From the NCBI GenBank assembly GCA_965219495.1, contig OZ244777.1, positions 1,550,001 to 1,614,000 of the forward strand: a stretch of DNA of 64,000 nucleotides. The letters are read 5' to 3'. This DNA comes from CAZPXZ01 sp965219495 (lineage in GTDB: Bacteria > Pseudomonadota > Alphaproteobacteria > Rhodobacterales > CAZPXZ01). Position 1 is the first letter of the stretch, and the number at the start of each line of letters is the position of its first letter. The translations under genes and the position numbers were made by a program. Positions 8,796 through 18,707 of this stretch are shown here, piece by piece. Under the pieces are notes generated by a model. It had not been told where the DNA came from. It ran no database searches and saw only the letters and a list, made by a program, of their open reading frames with translations.

Positions 8796-10169
8796 ATGTA
8801 TACCTGGGTCGCGGCCGCAGTAATTCTCGTTTCGCTGGCGGCCGCTGAAGCGGGCCGCCGACGCGCCTTGGGGCTCGCGCTCGGCCCCGAGAACCGGCTT
8901 CATTCGAAACCCCGTTATCATGCGGCCCATTGCGGCCTTCGCGCCGCAATTTTCGGGTTCGGCGCGCTGCTCGCCGCCGGCGTGGCCTACGAATGGCACG
9001 TGGATTCGGAACTGGAGTCTACCGCACTCACGGCAATGGGTCCGGGCGCGGAATCCATAGAAATCGAACTCGCCATCAGCGACGGCATCGGCCTCGCGGA
9101 AGGCGAAATCACTTCCCGTCAGGACGCGGTCCGCGAGAGGATCGCGGAACGATATGAGGAACTGGCTCCGGCCCGAATCTGGCTGGTGGGAACCCTGGCC
9201 ATGCTGGCGTCCCTGGCCGCTGCGTACTTCGCCTATCGCAGGATTGCGCCGAACTGGCAGGCCCGGAACCGGGTCGAGACGCTGATTCTCCTGTTCCTTC
9301 TGGCTTGCGCCGGAGTCGCGGTGCTCACCACGATCGGCATTGTGCTCTCCCTGCTTGGCGAGACCTTGCGCTTCTTTACCGATATTCCGTTTACGGCGTT
9401 CCTGTTCGGGTTGGACTGGGCGCCTCTCTCGGGAGTGTTTCACGGCGAACTCAACGTCGAACAGGTCGGAGCGGTGCCGCTGTTCGCGGGGACTGCGATG
9501 ATTACCCTGATCGCGATCTTCGTAGCCGCCCCGGTCGGGCTGCTATCCGCCATCTATCTCGCCGAATTCGCCAGCCCCCAGATGCGCGGATGGACCAAGC
9601 CGTTGCTTGAAATCCTCGCTGGCGTTCCGACTGTAGTATACGGCTTCTTCGCCGCGCTGACGCTGGCACCGATCCTGCGGGACACCGGAGCGCTTGTCGG
9701 GGTTTCCGTCGCCTCCGAAAGCGCGTTGGCCGCAGGCCTGGTGATGGGCATCATGATCATTCCCTTCATCTCGTCGCTATCCGACGACGTCATCAATGCG
9801 GTTCCGCAGGCGCTCCGCGACGGCTCGATGGCGCTGGGCGCAACCAAGGCAGAAACCGTTCGCAAGGTGATTCTCCCGGCGGCATTGCCGGGAATCGCCT
9901 CGGCGATCCTGCTCGGCATTTCCCGGGCCGTCGGGGAAACCATGATCGTGGTGATGGCCGTCGGGCAGGGCGCCAACCTCACAGCCAACCCGCTGCAAAC
10001 GGTCACGACCGTAACCGTTCAAATTGTCGCGCTCATCACCGGCGATATCGAGGCCGAGACCGCGTCCGGACCCGCGTTTGCGCTCGGTTTCACCTTGTTC
10101 TGCATCACCCTTGCGCTCAACGTCGCGGCTCTCCGGTTCGTGCGCCGGTACCGGGAAATGTACGAGTAG
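8796..10169 (+). CDS. pstC: Phosphate ABC transporter permease PstC
   Basis: Inner-membrane permease subunit of the Pst importer, 457 residues from ATG 8796. An upstream TTG at 8772 is less likely. The N-terminal third has two extra helices around a roughly 70-residue extracytoplasmic segment, as in other alphaproteobacterial PstC proteins. The core BPD_transp_1 domain begins near residue 215. The ABC-contacting loop DGSMALGATKAETVRKVILP is conserved near residue 345. Eight bases separate its stop from pstA. Confidence 0.93.
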   Translation: MYTWVAAAVILVSLAAAEAGRRRALGLALGPENRLHSKPRYHAAHCGLRAAIFGFGALLAAGVAYEWHVDSELESTALTAMGPGAESIEIELAISDGIGLAEGEITSRQDAVRERIAERYEELAPARIWLVGTLAMLASLAAAYFAYRRIAPNWQARNRVETLILLFLLACAGVAVLTTIGIVLSLLGETLRFFTDIPFTAFLFGLDWAPLSGVFHGELNVEQVGAVPLFAGTAMITLIAIFVAAPVGLLSAIYLAEFASPQMRGWTKPLLEILAGVPTVVYGFFAALTLAPILRDTGALVGVSVASESALAAGLVMGIMIIPFISSLSDDVINAVPQALRDGSMALGATKAETVRKVILPAALPGIASAILLGISRAVGETMIVVMAVGQGANLTANPLQTVTTVTVQIVALITGDIEAETASGPAFALGFTLFCITLALNVAALRFVRRYREMYE

Positions 10170-10177
10170 GTTGGGCG

Positions 10178-11944
10178 ATGCTGGATTCCAAAAACCAGGC
10201 CAGCGCCAGCGAAACCGTCGCGGCCCGCCGACGTCTTGCGCGCCGGTACCGCTCGGAGCGCAGGCTGATTCTTTACGGCCGGCTAGCGATTCTGCTCGCC
10301 GCAATTGCCTTGGTCGCCCTGCTCTGGTCGGTTGCATCGCGCGCCGTGCACGCGTTCACCGAAACCTACCTGCTGATCGAATTGGACTTCGGCCACGAGA
10401 CGCTGGACCGCGCGGACCCGGCGGCGACCGATTACGAGATGTTCCTCCGCGCGAACTTGCGGGCGAATTTCCCGGAAGCCCGGGGACGGACGGCACGCCG
10501 GCAACTGACTGGCCTGGTAAGCGATGGCGCGAGTTTCGAGCTCCGGGACCAAATTCTCGGATACCAGGAACTTCCCGCCGGGTCCCGCCGGATGCGGGTT
10601 CTCGCTTCTGACGACGCCGACCTGTACGTGAAGAGGCAGCTCGCGGAGACATCCCGTACGCCCGGCCAGTTCCGGGTCGAACTGAGTGCGCTGGAAGAGG
10701 GATTCCTGTTGACGCCGGCGGAAGGCGGCGAGTTCGAAACGGCGCTGGCGCCGGTTCGCGCCAATCTCGCGTCGGAATCGGAACGCATCCGGGCCAAGGC
10801 GCGGCGGCAGGAGGCTGGGGCGGAGGCGTTCGGACGGATGATGGCAGGGGCGAAGGACGACAAGGACAGGGAAACACTGCTGGAAGAGAGGCAGCGGCGC
10901 TATGCCCGCGCCATCGAGTTGCATGCCGGCGCAGATGATCTCCTGTCCCGTTCGAACTCTGCCGACCTTTCGGTGGAAGCCGACCCGGAATTGCCGAGCG
11001 CGCTCATCGAGATCGCCGGGGGCATTCTCAAGGCTACCCGCATCGATCGTCAGGGTATGGAGCTCAAGGCGATCACCGCCCCAGCAAGTACCGGGTCCGT
11101 GAGCGCTGGCGAGTGGTCGTACCTGCTGAGCACCCTTCCCGAAAATTGGCGTCGGTTTTCCGACAATCAGATTGGCTGGTTGGAGTCCCTGAAAGCCGCG
11201 GGCCGCACGGAAACGGTTTTCAACTGGCGCTTCTTTACTTCGGGCAACAGCCGCGAGGCGGAACTCGCGGGAGTTCGAGGCGCTGTCGTCGGGTCGTTCT
11301 GGACCATGCTGGTGACTTTCCTCATTTCGTTCCCGATCGGTGTGTTTGCCGCCCTCTACCTGGAGGAATTCGCTCCGCGCAACCGCTATACGGACTTCAT
11401 CGAGATCAACATCAACAACTTGGCCGCGGTCCCATCGATCGTATTCGGGCTGCTCGGCCTCGCGGCCTTCATCCAGTTCTTTGGCATCCCACGCTCAGTG
11501 CCGCTGGTGGGCGGCATGGTGCTCGCGCTCATGACCCTTCCCACCATCATCATCGCAAGCCGAGCCGCAATTCGCGCGGTGCCTTCTTCGATCCGCGATG
11601 CAGCCCTCGGGGTTGGCGCGTCCAAAATGCAGACCGTGTTCCATCACGTGCTTCCGCTGGCGCTGCCCGGAATTCTGACCGGCGCCATTATCGGCATGGC
11701 CCAGGCGCTGGGAGAAAGCGCTCCGCTCCTGCTGATCGGCATGGTGGCGTTCATCGTGGGCACCACCGGCGGCGTGCTCGTTCCGGCTTCCGCGCTCCCC
11801 ATCCAGATATTCCAGTGGGCGGGGTTCCCGGAAGCCGCGTTCGCAAACCGGGCTGCCGCCGCAATTCTGGTTCTCATCGTAGTCTTGATCATCATGAACG
11901 TGGCCGCAGTCGTGCTACGACGGCACTTTGAGCGACGCTGGTAG
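10178..11944 (+). CDS. pstA: Phosphate ABC transporter permease PstA with DUF3333 region and a large insertion
   Basis: Second permease subunit, 588 residues. After the first helix comes a DUF3333-type extracytoplasmic region (about residues 60-155). The usual continuation (RRFSDNQIGWLESLKAAG) resumes only near residue 325. Between them lie about 170 residues, rich in charged helix-forming sequence, that most PstA proteins lack as far as I know. The C-terminal permease core starts around residue 360 and carries DAALGVGASKMQTVFHHVLP, the loop that contacts PstB. The gene is intact and tightly packed between pstC and pstB. Confidence 0.92.
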   Translation: MLDSKNQASASETVAARRRLARRYRSERRLILYGRLAILLAAIALVALLWSVASRAVHAFTETYLLIELDFGHETLDRADPAATDYEMFLRANLRANFPEARGRTARRQLTGLVSDGASFELRDQILGYQELPAGSRRMRVLASDDADLYVKRQLAETSRTPGQFRVELSALEEGFLLTPAEGGEFETALAPVRANLASESERIRAKARRQEAGAEAFGRMMAGAKDDKDRETLLEERQRRYARAIELHAGADDLLSRSNSADLSVEADPELPSALIEIAGGILKATRIDRQGMELKAITAPASTGSVSAGEWSYLLSTLPENWRRFSDNQIGWLESLKAAGRTETVFNWRFFTSGNSREAELAGVRGAVVGSFWTMLVTFLISFPIGVFAALYLEEFAPRNRYTDFIEININNLAAVPSIVFGLLGLAAFIQFFGIPRSVPLVGGMVLALMTLPTIIIASRAAIRAVPSSIRDAALGVGASKMQTVFHHVLPLALPGILTGAIIGMAQALGESAPLLLIGMVAFIVGTTGGVLVPASALPIQIFQWAGFPEAAFANRAAAAILVLIVVLIIMNVAAVVLRRHFERRW

Positions 11945-11956
11945 GAGACACGCCAA

Positions 11957-12790
11957 ATGCAAGACGAAACGCAACAGGTCCAGGCACCGGTGCCGGTCGT
12001 CCGTGACAATGGTTCCGTTAACGGGGAGTCTCTCAAGATCAAGCTTTCGGCACGCGGTTGCACCGTTCTTTACGGAGAAAATGCCGGCATCAAGGATGTC
12101 AGCACCGACATTCCGGAACGTTCGGTGACCGCGTTCATTGGTCCCTCGGGATGCGGCAAGACGACATTCCTTCGCTGCCTGAACAGGATGAACGACCCGA
12201 TTCCGGGATGCGAGGTCTCGGGCGAAATTCTTCTTGACGGCGTAAACATCTACGACACCGATATAGATCCGGTGCAAATTCGCGCCCGGGTCGGCATGGT
12301 TTTCCAGAAGCCGAATCCGTTCCCGAAATCGATCTACGAGAATGTTGCCTATGGTCCGCGCATTCACGGTCTCGCCGACAACCGCGCGGAGTTTGACGAA
12401 ATCGTCGAGAGCGCCCTGCGGCGCGCCTCGCTCTGGGACGAAGTGAAGGACAGGATCGGTGAGCCGGCCACGGGTCTTTCCGGAGGGCAGCAGCAACGGC
12501 TATGCATCGCGCGGGCGATTGCCACGTCTCCCGAAGTGCTCCTGATGGACGAACCCTGCTCGGCGCTGGACCCAATCGCCACCGCCCGCATCGAACAGTT
12601 GATCGATGAGATCCGGCAGAACTATTCGATTGTGATCGTTACGCATTCGATGCAGCAGGCTGCGCGGGTTTCGCAGCGGGCGGCGTTCTTCCATTTGGGT
12701 ACGCTGGTGGAGGAAGCGGAGACAAGCAAACTGTTCACCAATCCTTCCGACCCGCGCACGCATGATTACATAACCGGCCGCGCCGGCTGA
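11957..12790 (+). CDS. pstB: Phosphate ABC transporter ATP-binding protein PstB
   Basis: Cytoplasmic ATPase that drives the PstCA channel, 277 residues. Walker A GPSGCGKTTFLR, the signature LSGGQQQRLCIARA and Walker B LLMDEPCSALDP are all present. The family-specific DPVQIRARVGMVFQKPNPFP and the His-switch VTHSMQQAARVS follow the PstB pattern. It begins 12 bases after pstA and ends 22 bases before phoU. Confidence 0.96.
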   Translation: MQDETQQVQAPVPVVRDNGSVNGESLKIKLSARGCTVLYGENAGIKDVSTDIPERSVTAFIGPSGCGKTTFLRCLNRMNDPIPGCEVSGEILLDGVNIYDTDIDPVQIRARVGMVFQKPNPFPKSIYENVAYGPRIHGLADNRAEFDEIVESALRRASLWDEVKDRIGEPATGLSGGQQQRLCIARAIATSPEVLLMDEPCSALDPIATARIEQLIDEIRQNYSIVIVTHSMQQAARVSQRAAFFHLGTLVEEAETSKLFTNPSDPRTHDYITGRAG

Positions 12791-12812
12791 CGCGCCATGG
12801 GAGAATTGCACG

Positions 12813-13547
12813 ATGAATGACGAACCAATTAGTCCGCATATTGTATCGGGATTTGACGTGGACCTCCGCGATCTATCGCGGCAGGTTCTCGAAATGGGGG
12901 GGCTCGCGGAGCACCAGCTGAAATTGGCGCTCGAAGCGTTGCAGGCTCGCGATGCGGCGGCGGCGGAGTCCATCGTCGCTGGCGATGACCGCATCGACAA
13001 GGCGGAAGTCGAACTTGAAGAGCATGCGGTCCGGACGCTCGCGCTCCGTCAGCCGCTTGCACGCGACCTCCGCGAAACCATCGCCGCACTGAAGATCGCC
13101 TCCACCCTCGAACGGATCGGCGACCTCGCCAAGAGCATAGCGCGTTGCGTACCCATCATTGCCGCGAAGCCGCCCGTACGGCTTGCGCAGCCCCTGGTGC
13201 ATATGGGCCATTCGACCCGGCAGCAATTCGGCGACGTGCTCGATGCCTACGGAACGCGCAACGCGGAGAAGGCAATGGAAGTGTGGAACCGGGACATCCA
13301 GATCGACGAGACCTACAACAGCCTGTTCCGCGAGATCACCACGTACATGATGGAGGACTCTCGCACGGTCGGCACTTGCGCCTTCTTCATGGCAACCGCG
13401 AAGAATCTTGAACGGATTGGAGATCACGCCACGTTCATCGCCGAAATGGTGTATTTTGTCGTCGAGGGCGAACGGCTTGGAGACGACCGCCCGAAGGGCC
13501 AGCCGCTCGGGCTGTTTTTCCATGATCGCCAAGGCCGGGGTTCTTAG
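12813..13547 (+). CDS. phoU: Phosphate signalling complex protein PhoU
   Basis: PhoU links Pst transport to PhoR and keeps the regulon silent when phosphate is plentiful. The 244 residues form two repeated three-helix units. The acidic metal-binding motifs are seen as the ERIGDLAKSI stretch in the first half (about residue 92) and NLERIGDHATFIAEMV in the second (about residue 197). The start has a GGGAG ribosome site. It lies between pstB and phoB, the standard order. Confidence 0.95.
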   Translation: MNDEPISPHIVSGFDVDLRDLSRQVLEMGGLAEHQLKLALEALQARDAAAAESIVAGDDRIDKAEVELEEHAVRTLALRQPLARDLRETIAALKIASTLERIGDLAKSIARCVPIIAAKPPVRLAQPLVHMGHSTRQQFGDVLDAYGTRNAEKAMEVWNRDIQIDETYNSLFREITTYMMEDSRTVGTCAFFMATAKNLERIGDHATFIAEMVYFVVEGERLGDDRPKGQPLGLFFHDRQGRGS

Positions 13548-13573
13548 GCTGGCGCGCCTGGGCGCTACCGGAC

Positions 13574-14284
13574 ATGAAACCAACGGGGCAGCGCATTCTG
13601 GTCGCCGAAGACGAACCGGCGATGCGCGAACTTCTCGAATACAACCTGCTCCGTGAAGGATTCGCGGTTACCCTTTGTGAAAACGGCGAAGAAGCCGGCC
13701 TGGCGATACGAGACACGCCCCCGGATCTCGCTGTGCTGGACTGGATGTTGCCGGCGCGGTCCGGAATTGCCCTGTGCCGCGATATTCGCGCCAATCCCGC
13801 GACCGCAAACCTTCCAGTAATCATCCTGACCGCGCGCACCGCGATTGAGGACCGGGTGCGCGGATTTGAATATGGCGCGGACGACTACTTGAGCAAGCCC
13901 TTTTCTATGGTCGAACTCATTTCCCGCATCCGGGCGTTGCTGCGGCGGGCCTCGCCACGAAGTCACAGCGGAACCATCACGGTGGGCGAATTCGAGCTGA
14001 ATCCCGTCACGCGGAGAGTTTGCCGCGGGAAGAATGCCATTCACCTGGGACCAAAGGAATTCGGAATTCTGCAGATCCTGATGAACCAACCGGACCGCGT
14101 GTTCTCACGCGAGGAATTGCTCGAATCCGTCTGGGGACCGGGGATCTTTGTGGACCTGCGTACCGTCGATGTAAACATCACCCGGCTCCGCCGCGCACTC
14201 GGCGCCAGCAAGAAACGGAATCCGATTCGCACGGTGCGGCTGGGCGGCTACGCTTTCGATGAAAAAATCGCGGAAGGAGCCTAG
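13574..14284 (+). CDS. phoB: Phosphate regulon response regulator PhoB
   Basis: OmpR-type response regulator that activates Pho genes. The receiver domain (about 7-122) has acidic residues AEDE at 11-14, phospho-acceptor Asp56 in LAVLDWMLP, and the conserved Lys in DDYLSKPFS. The winged-helix output domain (about 135-230) ends with DLRTVDVNITRLRRALG, the recognition-helix region, and VRLGGYAFDE. It closes the phoR-pstSCAB-phoU-phoB cluster. Confidence 0.94.
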   Translation: MKPTGQRILVAEDEPAMRELLEYNLLREGFAVTLCENGEEAGLAIRDTPPDLAVLDWMLPARSGIALCRDIRANPATANLPVIILTARTAIEDRVRGFEYGADDYLSKPFSMVELISRIRALLRRASPRSHSGTITVGEFELNPVTRRVCRGKNAIHLGPKEFGILQILMNQPDRVFSREELLESVWGPGIFVDLRTVDVNITRLRRALGASKKRNPIRTVRLGGYAFDEKIAEGA

Positions 14285-14585
14285 CGAAACGCTCCCGCGT
14301 TCTCGCCCGTTCCCGCAAGGGAATTGCCGGGATTTGACGATAGTTCCGGATCCGCAGGCCATAGCAAACGAGACAGCCGGGTTGGCTCCCGCTTTCGAAA
14401 ATACATGGAAAGCGGCTGTTCAGTGGTCGCGTGATTCTCCAGAGTGGTACCGGTCCGGGGCGTCCGTCTTATCGCCGAAGCACGCGTTTCTGCTCAAGTC
14501 CAGTGGACTTGACGCGGTCCCTCCGCTATCTCATATGATTGAAGAGGCGTACCTTCCGGATTTCGGGCTTGAAAGGACGAGCTAA
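14285..14585. other. Gap between phoB and the DUF1178 gene; one doubtful frame
   Basis: A forward frame overlapping the end of phoB (from 14259) continues to a TAA right before the DUF1178 ATG. Its translation matches no family I know and has no ribosome site. It may be chance. Confidence 0.3.
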
Positions 14586-15017
14586 ATGATTTCTTACACG
14601 CTTTTGTGTTCGAAGGAGCATTGCTTTGAGGCGAGTTTCCGCGGCTCAGAGGCGTATACCTCGCAGGCCAAGGGCGGCCAGATCGCATGTCCCATTTGCG
14701 GAGACACGAAAGTAAAGAAGTCCCCCATGGCGCCCGCCGTCACAGGCGGAAGACGAAGCGAAACCGAACGCGCGAAATCGAAAACGGAAACAGATGTGGA
14801 CCGCGTCGGAAAGGCGTTGCGCGCCCTGCGCGACCATATCGAAGCCAACGCGTCGAACGTCGGCCGGAGCTTTCCGGAGGAAGCCCGCCGCATTCACTAC
14901 GGTGAAGCGAATCGCAAGTCCATTTACGGCGAGGCAAATGTTGCCGAAGCGCGCGAATTGCACGAGGAAGGCATTCCCTGTTTGCCTCTTCCCTGGCCGG
15001 CACGGCGCAGAAACTAG
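14586..15017 (+). CDS. DUF1178 family protein
   Basis: A 143-residue cytoplasmic protein of unknown role, found mainly in Alpha- and Betaproteobacteria. The family pattern is clear: an N-terminal MISYTLLCSKEHCFEASFRG, a CPICG zinc-ribbon-like half-site near residue 37, and a C-terminal stretch with HYGEANRKSIYGEANVAEA and EEGIPCLPLPWPARR. Four cysteines suggest metal binding. No pathway is known. It precedes lysC by 63 bases. Confidence 0.88.
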   Translation: MISYTLLCSKEHCFEASFRGSEAYTSQAKGGQIACPICGDTKVKKSPMAPAVTGGRRSETERAKSKTETDVDRVGKALRALRDHIEANASNVGRSFPEEARRIHYGEANRKSIYGEANVAEARELHEEGIPCLPLPWPARRRN

Positions 15018-15080
15018 GCGCCCCGCTCCTTCGCCCGGCGCGGACTGCGTTCGCGCCATAAACTCCCGGAGACCTGCGCG

Positions 15081-16298
15081 ATGCCGCGGCTTGTGATGAA
15101 ATTCGGTGGCACTTCAGTGGCCAATATCGAGCGAGTGCGAAGCGCTGCCGACCGTGTTCGACGGGAAGTCGAGCGAGGATACGACGTCACCGTCGTGGTT
15201 TCCGCCGTGGCTGGAGAAACCGACCGGCTGATCGCCTCGGTCCGTGCCGAAGGCGCGCTGTATGACACGCGCGAATACGACGCGGTGGTCTCCAGCGGCG
15301 AACAGGTTACCGCCGGCCTCATGGCGCTGGTCCTGCAGAGCAAGGGCGTTGCGGCCCGCTCCTGGCTGGGTTGGCAAGTGCCCATTCATACCGACGCCAC
15401 CCATGGCGCCGCTCGTATACGGTCCATCGGCACCACGGTACTGAAAGAGAAGTTTGCGGAAGGACTGCACGCCGTGGTTGCGGGGTTCCAGGGGATCGGA
15501 CCGAGCAATCGTATCACCACACTGGGACGGGGCGGCTCGGATACCACGGCAGTTGCGCTCGCGGCCGCGCTCCAGGCCGAGCGTTGTGACATTTACACGG
15601 ATGTCGCAGGCATCTACACGGCGGACCCCCGCATCGTGTCGGCGGCGCGGCAATTACCGCGAATCGCATACGAAGAAATTCTGGAGTTGGCATCGCTGGG
15701 AGCAAAGGTGCTGACGTCGCGGGCGGTTGCGCTCGCCGCACAACAGCGGGTCCGCGTGCAGGTCCGCTCGAGCTTCAAGGATCAACCAGGCACGCTGCTC
15801 TGCGGAGAGGAGGAAATCTTGGAGGAAAACATCGTTAGCGGCGTCGCCGCATCGCGGGACGAGGCCAAGATTACGATACGCCGGGTCAAGGATCGCCCCG
15901 GGGTTGCCGCGGCCGTTTTCGGGCCGCTCGCCGACGGAGGAATTAACGTCGACATGATCGTGCAGAACGTCGCGGAAGACGGGCGTACCGACCTGACCTT
16001 CACGCTCACGGCCGGCGATATTCCGGTTGCGCAGGCGGCGCTGGAAAAGATCCGTGAATCGACCGGGTACGAAGACCTGCTGGTCGACGATGACGTGGCC
16101 AAGGTATCCATCGTCGGGCTCGGGATGCGAAGCCACGCGGGAGTCGCGAAAACCATGTTCGAAGCCCTGGCGGCGGAGGGCGTGAATATCGAGGTGATCT
16201 CCACCTCCGAGATCAAGACCAGCGTGCTCATCCGGCGCCGATACGTCGAACTCGCCGTGCGTGCGCTGCATGCGGCATTTTCGCTCGATCGCCTCTGA
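15081..16298 (+). CDS. lysC: Aspartate kinase
   Basis: Phosphorylates aspartate in the first step of lysine, threonine and methionine synthesis. At 405 residues it is the usual monofunctional form. The catalytic domain begins VMKFGGTSVANIERV and includes TLGRGGSDTTAVALAAAL near 153-170. Two C-terminal ACT domains (about 265-400), including VKDRPGVAAAVFGPLADGG and VGLGMRSHAGVAKTMF, carry feedback control by lysine or threonine. A GGAG lies nine bases before the ATG. ptsP follows after 21 bases, an arrangement common in Alphaproteobacteria. Confidence 0.95.
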   Translation: MPRLVMKFGGTSVANIERVRSAADRVRREVERGYDVTVVVSAVAGETDRLIASVRAEGALYDTREYDAVVSSGEQVTAGLMALVLQSKGVAARSWLGWQVPIHTDATHGAARIRSIGTTVLKEKFAEGLHAVVAGFQGIGPSNRITTLGRGGSDTTAVALAAALQAERCDIYTDVAGIYTADPRIVSAARQLPRIAYEEILELASLGAKVLTSRAVALAAQQRVRVQVRSSFKDQPGTLLCGEEEILEENIVSGVAASRDEAKITIRRVKDRPGVAAAVFGPLADGGINVDMIVQNVAEDGRTDLTFTLTAGDIPVAQAALEKIRESTGYEDLLVDDDVAKVSIVGLGMRSHAGVAKTMFEALAAEGVNIEVISTSEIKTSVLIRRRYVELAVRALHAAFSLDRL

Positions 16299-16319
16299 CG
16301 GTCGCGCCGGGTCTGAAGA

Positions 16320-18557
16320 ATGGTGGAATCTGGAGCCGCCGGCGCCCGCGCACTGTTGCGCCAGTTTGCGCGGCGGCTTCCTACGGTCTCCAGCCCGGGT
16401 GAACGCCTGGCCATGATCCCCCGCCTGGTGGCGGAATACATGGTCGCCGAAGTCTGCTCCATCTATCTGATCCGGCATCGGGACACGCTTGAACTCTGCG
16501 CGACGGAGGGCCTCAATCCCGACGCGGTCCACCGGACCAATCTTAGCCTGGACGAGGGGCTGGTAGGACGCGTCGCCCGCACCGGCGAAGCCGTCTCTAC
16601 CGCCGATGCGCCAAACGAGCCCGATTTCCGGTATATCCCGGAAATCGGCGAAGAACCGCTCCGCTCCTTCCTCGGCGTCCCCATCCGCCGGCCCGGGCGC
16701 ACCTTCGGAGTGCTTGTCGTGCAGAACCGAGCAGCGAGAACCTATCTCGAAGAGGATTACGACGCCCTCGCTCTGGTTGCCCTGGTCATTGCCGAGATGG
16801 CGGAAACGGGGCAAATCTTGCGGCCGGCGCCACATCGGCAGCACTATTTGGGCGTCGGGGTTCCGGTAAACGCCGGCTTCGCCATCGGCACCCTGTTGCG
16901 GCACGAACCCCACTTCGTTGTCACGCAGCCGGTGGCGGAAGATCCCGAGACCGAGTGCTCGCGGCTGCATGGCGCCATCTCCCGGCTGCGCGGCCAGGTG
17001 GATGGACTGCTCCTCGCCCGCGAAGATGACCCAACAGGAGTATTCGACGCCTATCGAAGGTTCGCCCACGATCGGAGCTGGCTGCGCCGAATGGAGGAAC
17101 GGATTCGGGCGGGACTGTCCGCAGAGGCCGCCGTCCACGAGGTGCGGGCTGAAGCGCGGGCGAGAATTGAGAGTGCGGGAGATACATATCTCCGTGGCCG
17201 GCTACGGGACCTGGACGACCTCGCCGCTCAACTCATGCGAGAACTGCTTGGACGGTCTGATGATGCGAATTCCGGTTCATCCCTCCCGCCGAATGCAATA
17301 CTGGTGGCTCGAGACCTTGGACCCGGCGATCTGCTCCGCCGGGACCGCAAGGCAATTCTCGCGGTCGCCCTCGAAGAAGGATCGGCCAACTCCCACGCCG
17401 CCATCGTAGCCCGCGGATTCGACCTGCCCATGGTGGTGCAGGTTGCGGATTTACTCCAGGAAGGTGAGAACGGCGATACCATCGTGGTGGACGGCGATCT
17501 GGGCCGAATCCACGTTCGCCCCACGGCGGAGGTGGAAGACAGCTATCGCGATAAGCTGGCAATACGCCGGGAAGCGCTTGCCGGTCTTCGCGCACTACGC
17601 CGGTTGCCGGCACTAACTTCCGATGGCGTCCGGGTCCGCCTCATGGTGAATGCCGGCCTGCTGGCGGACATCCCGGAAGTGGAGGAAGCGGGAGCCGAGG
17701 GAGTTGGACTCTTCCGAACCGAACTGCAGTTCATTGCCAACCGGCGGCTTCCCCGCAGGGATGAACTCACTTCCCTCTACCGCCGGGTGCTGGATACTGC
17801 ATCCGGTCGCCCTGTTACGTTTCGTACGCTGGACGCCGGAAGCGACAAGCCCCTTCCCGGCGTTCGACGGGACGGTGAAGCCAATCCCGCTCTCGGCTGG
17901 CGGGCGCTTCGACTGGGCTTGGACCGGCCCTACCTCCTTAGAATGCAAATGCAGGCGCTGTTGCGCGCGGCCGCTGGGCGGGAATTGAGATTGATGTTTC
18001 CCTTGGTGGCGGATTTCGCGGAATACAGGGCGGCAAGAACCCTGGTCGCAAAGGCGCGCGATTCGGATCAGAAAGGCACGGTGCCCGGTCAGGTGGTGAT
18101 CGGCGCCATGCTGGAAACCCCTTCCCTCGCCTTCGCGCCGGACGAGTTTTTCCGCGAAGTGCCCTTTTTATCCGTTGGCGGCAACGACCTCTTGCAGTTT
18201 TTCTTTGCCGCCGACCGCACGAATGAACGCGTGCGGGCGCGATACGACCCCTTGCATGGAGCGTTCCTGCGTTTCCTTCGTTCACTCGCCGCAAGATGCG
18301 ATACACACGGGGTGCCGGTTTCTTTCTGTGGCGAAGCCGCCGGCGATCCTCTCTTCGCCTTGGCTCTTTCTGCGCTGGGGTTTCGCCAGATTTCGATGCG
18401 GCCCGCTTCGATCGGTCATGTGAAACAGACCCTTCGGGCAGCCGACCTGAATGCCGCGACGCGAAAACTGAACGTTCTCCTGGCAACAGGGGAAGACGTT
18501 GTCATCCGCGACCGGTTCGCGGAATTCGCGGTCTCCTCAGGCTGGCCAATCTCGTGA
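16320..18557 (+). CDS. ptsP: Phosphoenolpyruvate-protein phosphotransferase PtsP (EI-Ntr)
   Basis: Enzyme I of the nitrogen-related phosphotransferase relay, which passes phosphate from PEP to NPr (PtsO) and on to EIIA-Ntr. A GAF domain fills about residues 20-165. The PEP-utilising N-domain follows, with the phospho-His in NSHAAIVARGFDLPMVVQV (about residue 359). The PEP-binding barrel carries GVGLFRTELQF, the FRTLDAGSDKP motif and the active-site Cys in FCGEAAGDP (about residue 670). At 745 residues it is complete. The partner genes ptsO and ptsN are not in the window. Confidence 0.95.
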   Translation: MVESGAAGARALLRQFARRLPTVSSPGERLAMIPRLVAEYMVAEVCSIYLIRHRDTLELCATEGLNPDAVHRTNLSLDEGLVGRVARTGEAVSTADAPNEPDFRYIPEIGEEPLRSFLGVPIRRPGRTFGVLVVQNRAARTYLEEDYDALALVALVIAEMAETGQILRPAPHRQHYLGVGVPVNAGFAIGTLLRHEPHFVVTQPVAEDPETECSRLHGAISRLRGQVDGLLLAREDDPTGVFDAYRRFAHDRSWLRRMEERIRAGLSAEAAVHEVRAEARARIESAGDTYLRGRLRDLDDLAAQLMRELLGRSDDANSGSSLPPNAILVARDLGPGDLLRRDRKAILAVALEEGSANSHAAIVARGFDLPMVVQVADLLQEGENGDTIVVDGDLGRIHVRPTAEVEDSYRDKLAIRREALAGLRALRRLPALTSDGVRVRLMVNAGLLADIPEVEEAGAEGVGLFRTELQFIANRRLPRRDELTSLYRRVLDTASGRPVTFRTLDAGSDKPLPGVRRDGEANPALGWRALRLGLDRPYLLRMQMQALLRAAAGRELRLMFPLVADFAEYRAARTLVAKARDSDQKGTVPGQVVIGAMLETPSLAFAPDEFFREVPFLSVGGNDLLQFFFAADRTNERVRARYDPLHGAFLRFLRSLAARCDTHGVPVSFCGEAAGDPLFALALSALGFRQISMRPASIGHVKQTLRAADLNAATRKLNVLLATGEDVVIRDRFAEFAVSSGWPIS

Positions 18558-18707
18558 CCATCAGGTCAAAGCCTGCGGCGCCGGGCGCACGAGGAACCGG
18601 CAGTCGAACGGACCGGTAGAGAACCTCGAATTGTCGGGCTGCCGCGAGAGGTCTTGACGCCAGCCAACGCGAACCGGAGAGTTGCGAGAGAAAGCGAGGC
18701 GAAACCG

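Noticed and set aside
7617..9443. Long reverse-strand open frame of 608 codons opposite pstS and pstC
   Set aside because: It is a mirror of GC-rich coding sequence. Its translation is rich in Arg, Gly and His with no family motif, and both pst genes are certain.
15654..17138. Reverse-strand open frame of 494 codons opposite lysC and ptsP
   Set aside because: Shadow of two certain genes on the forward strand.
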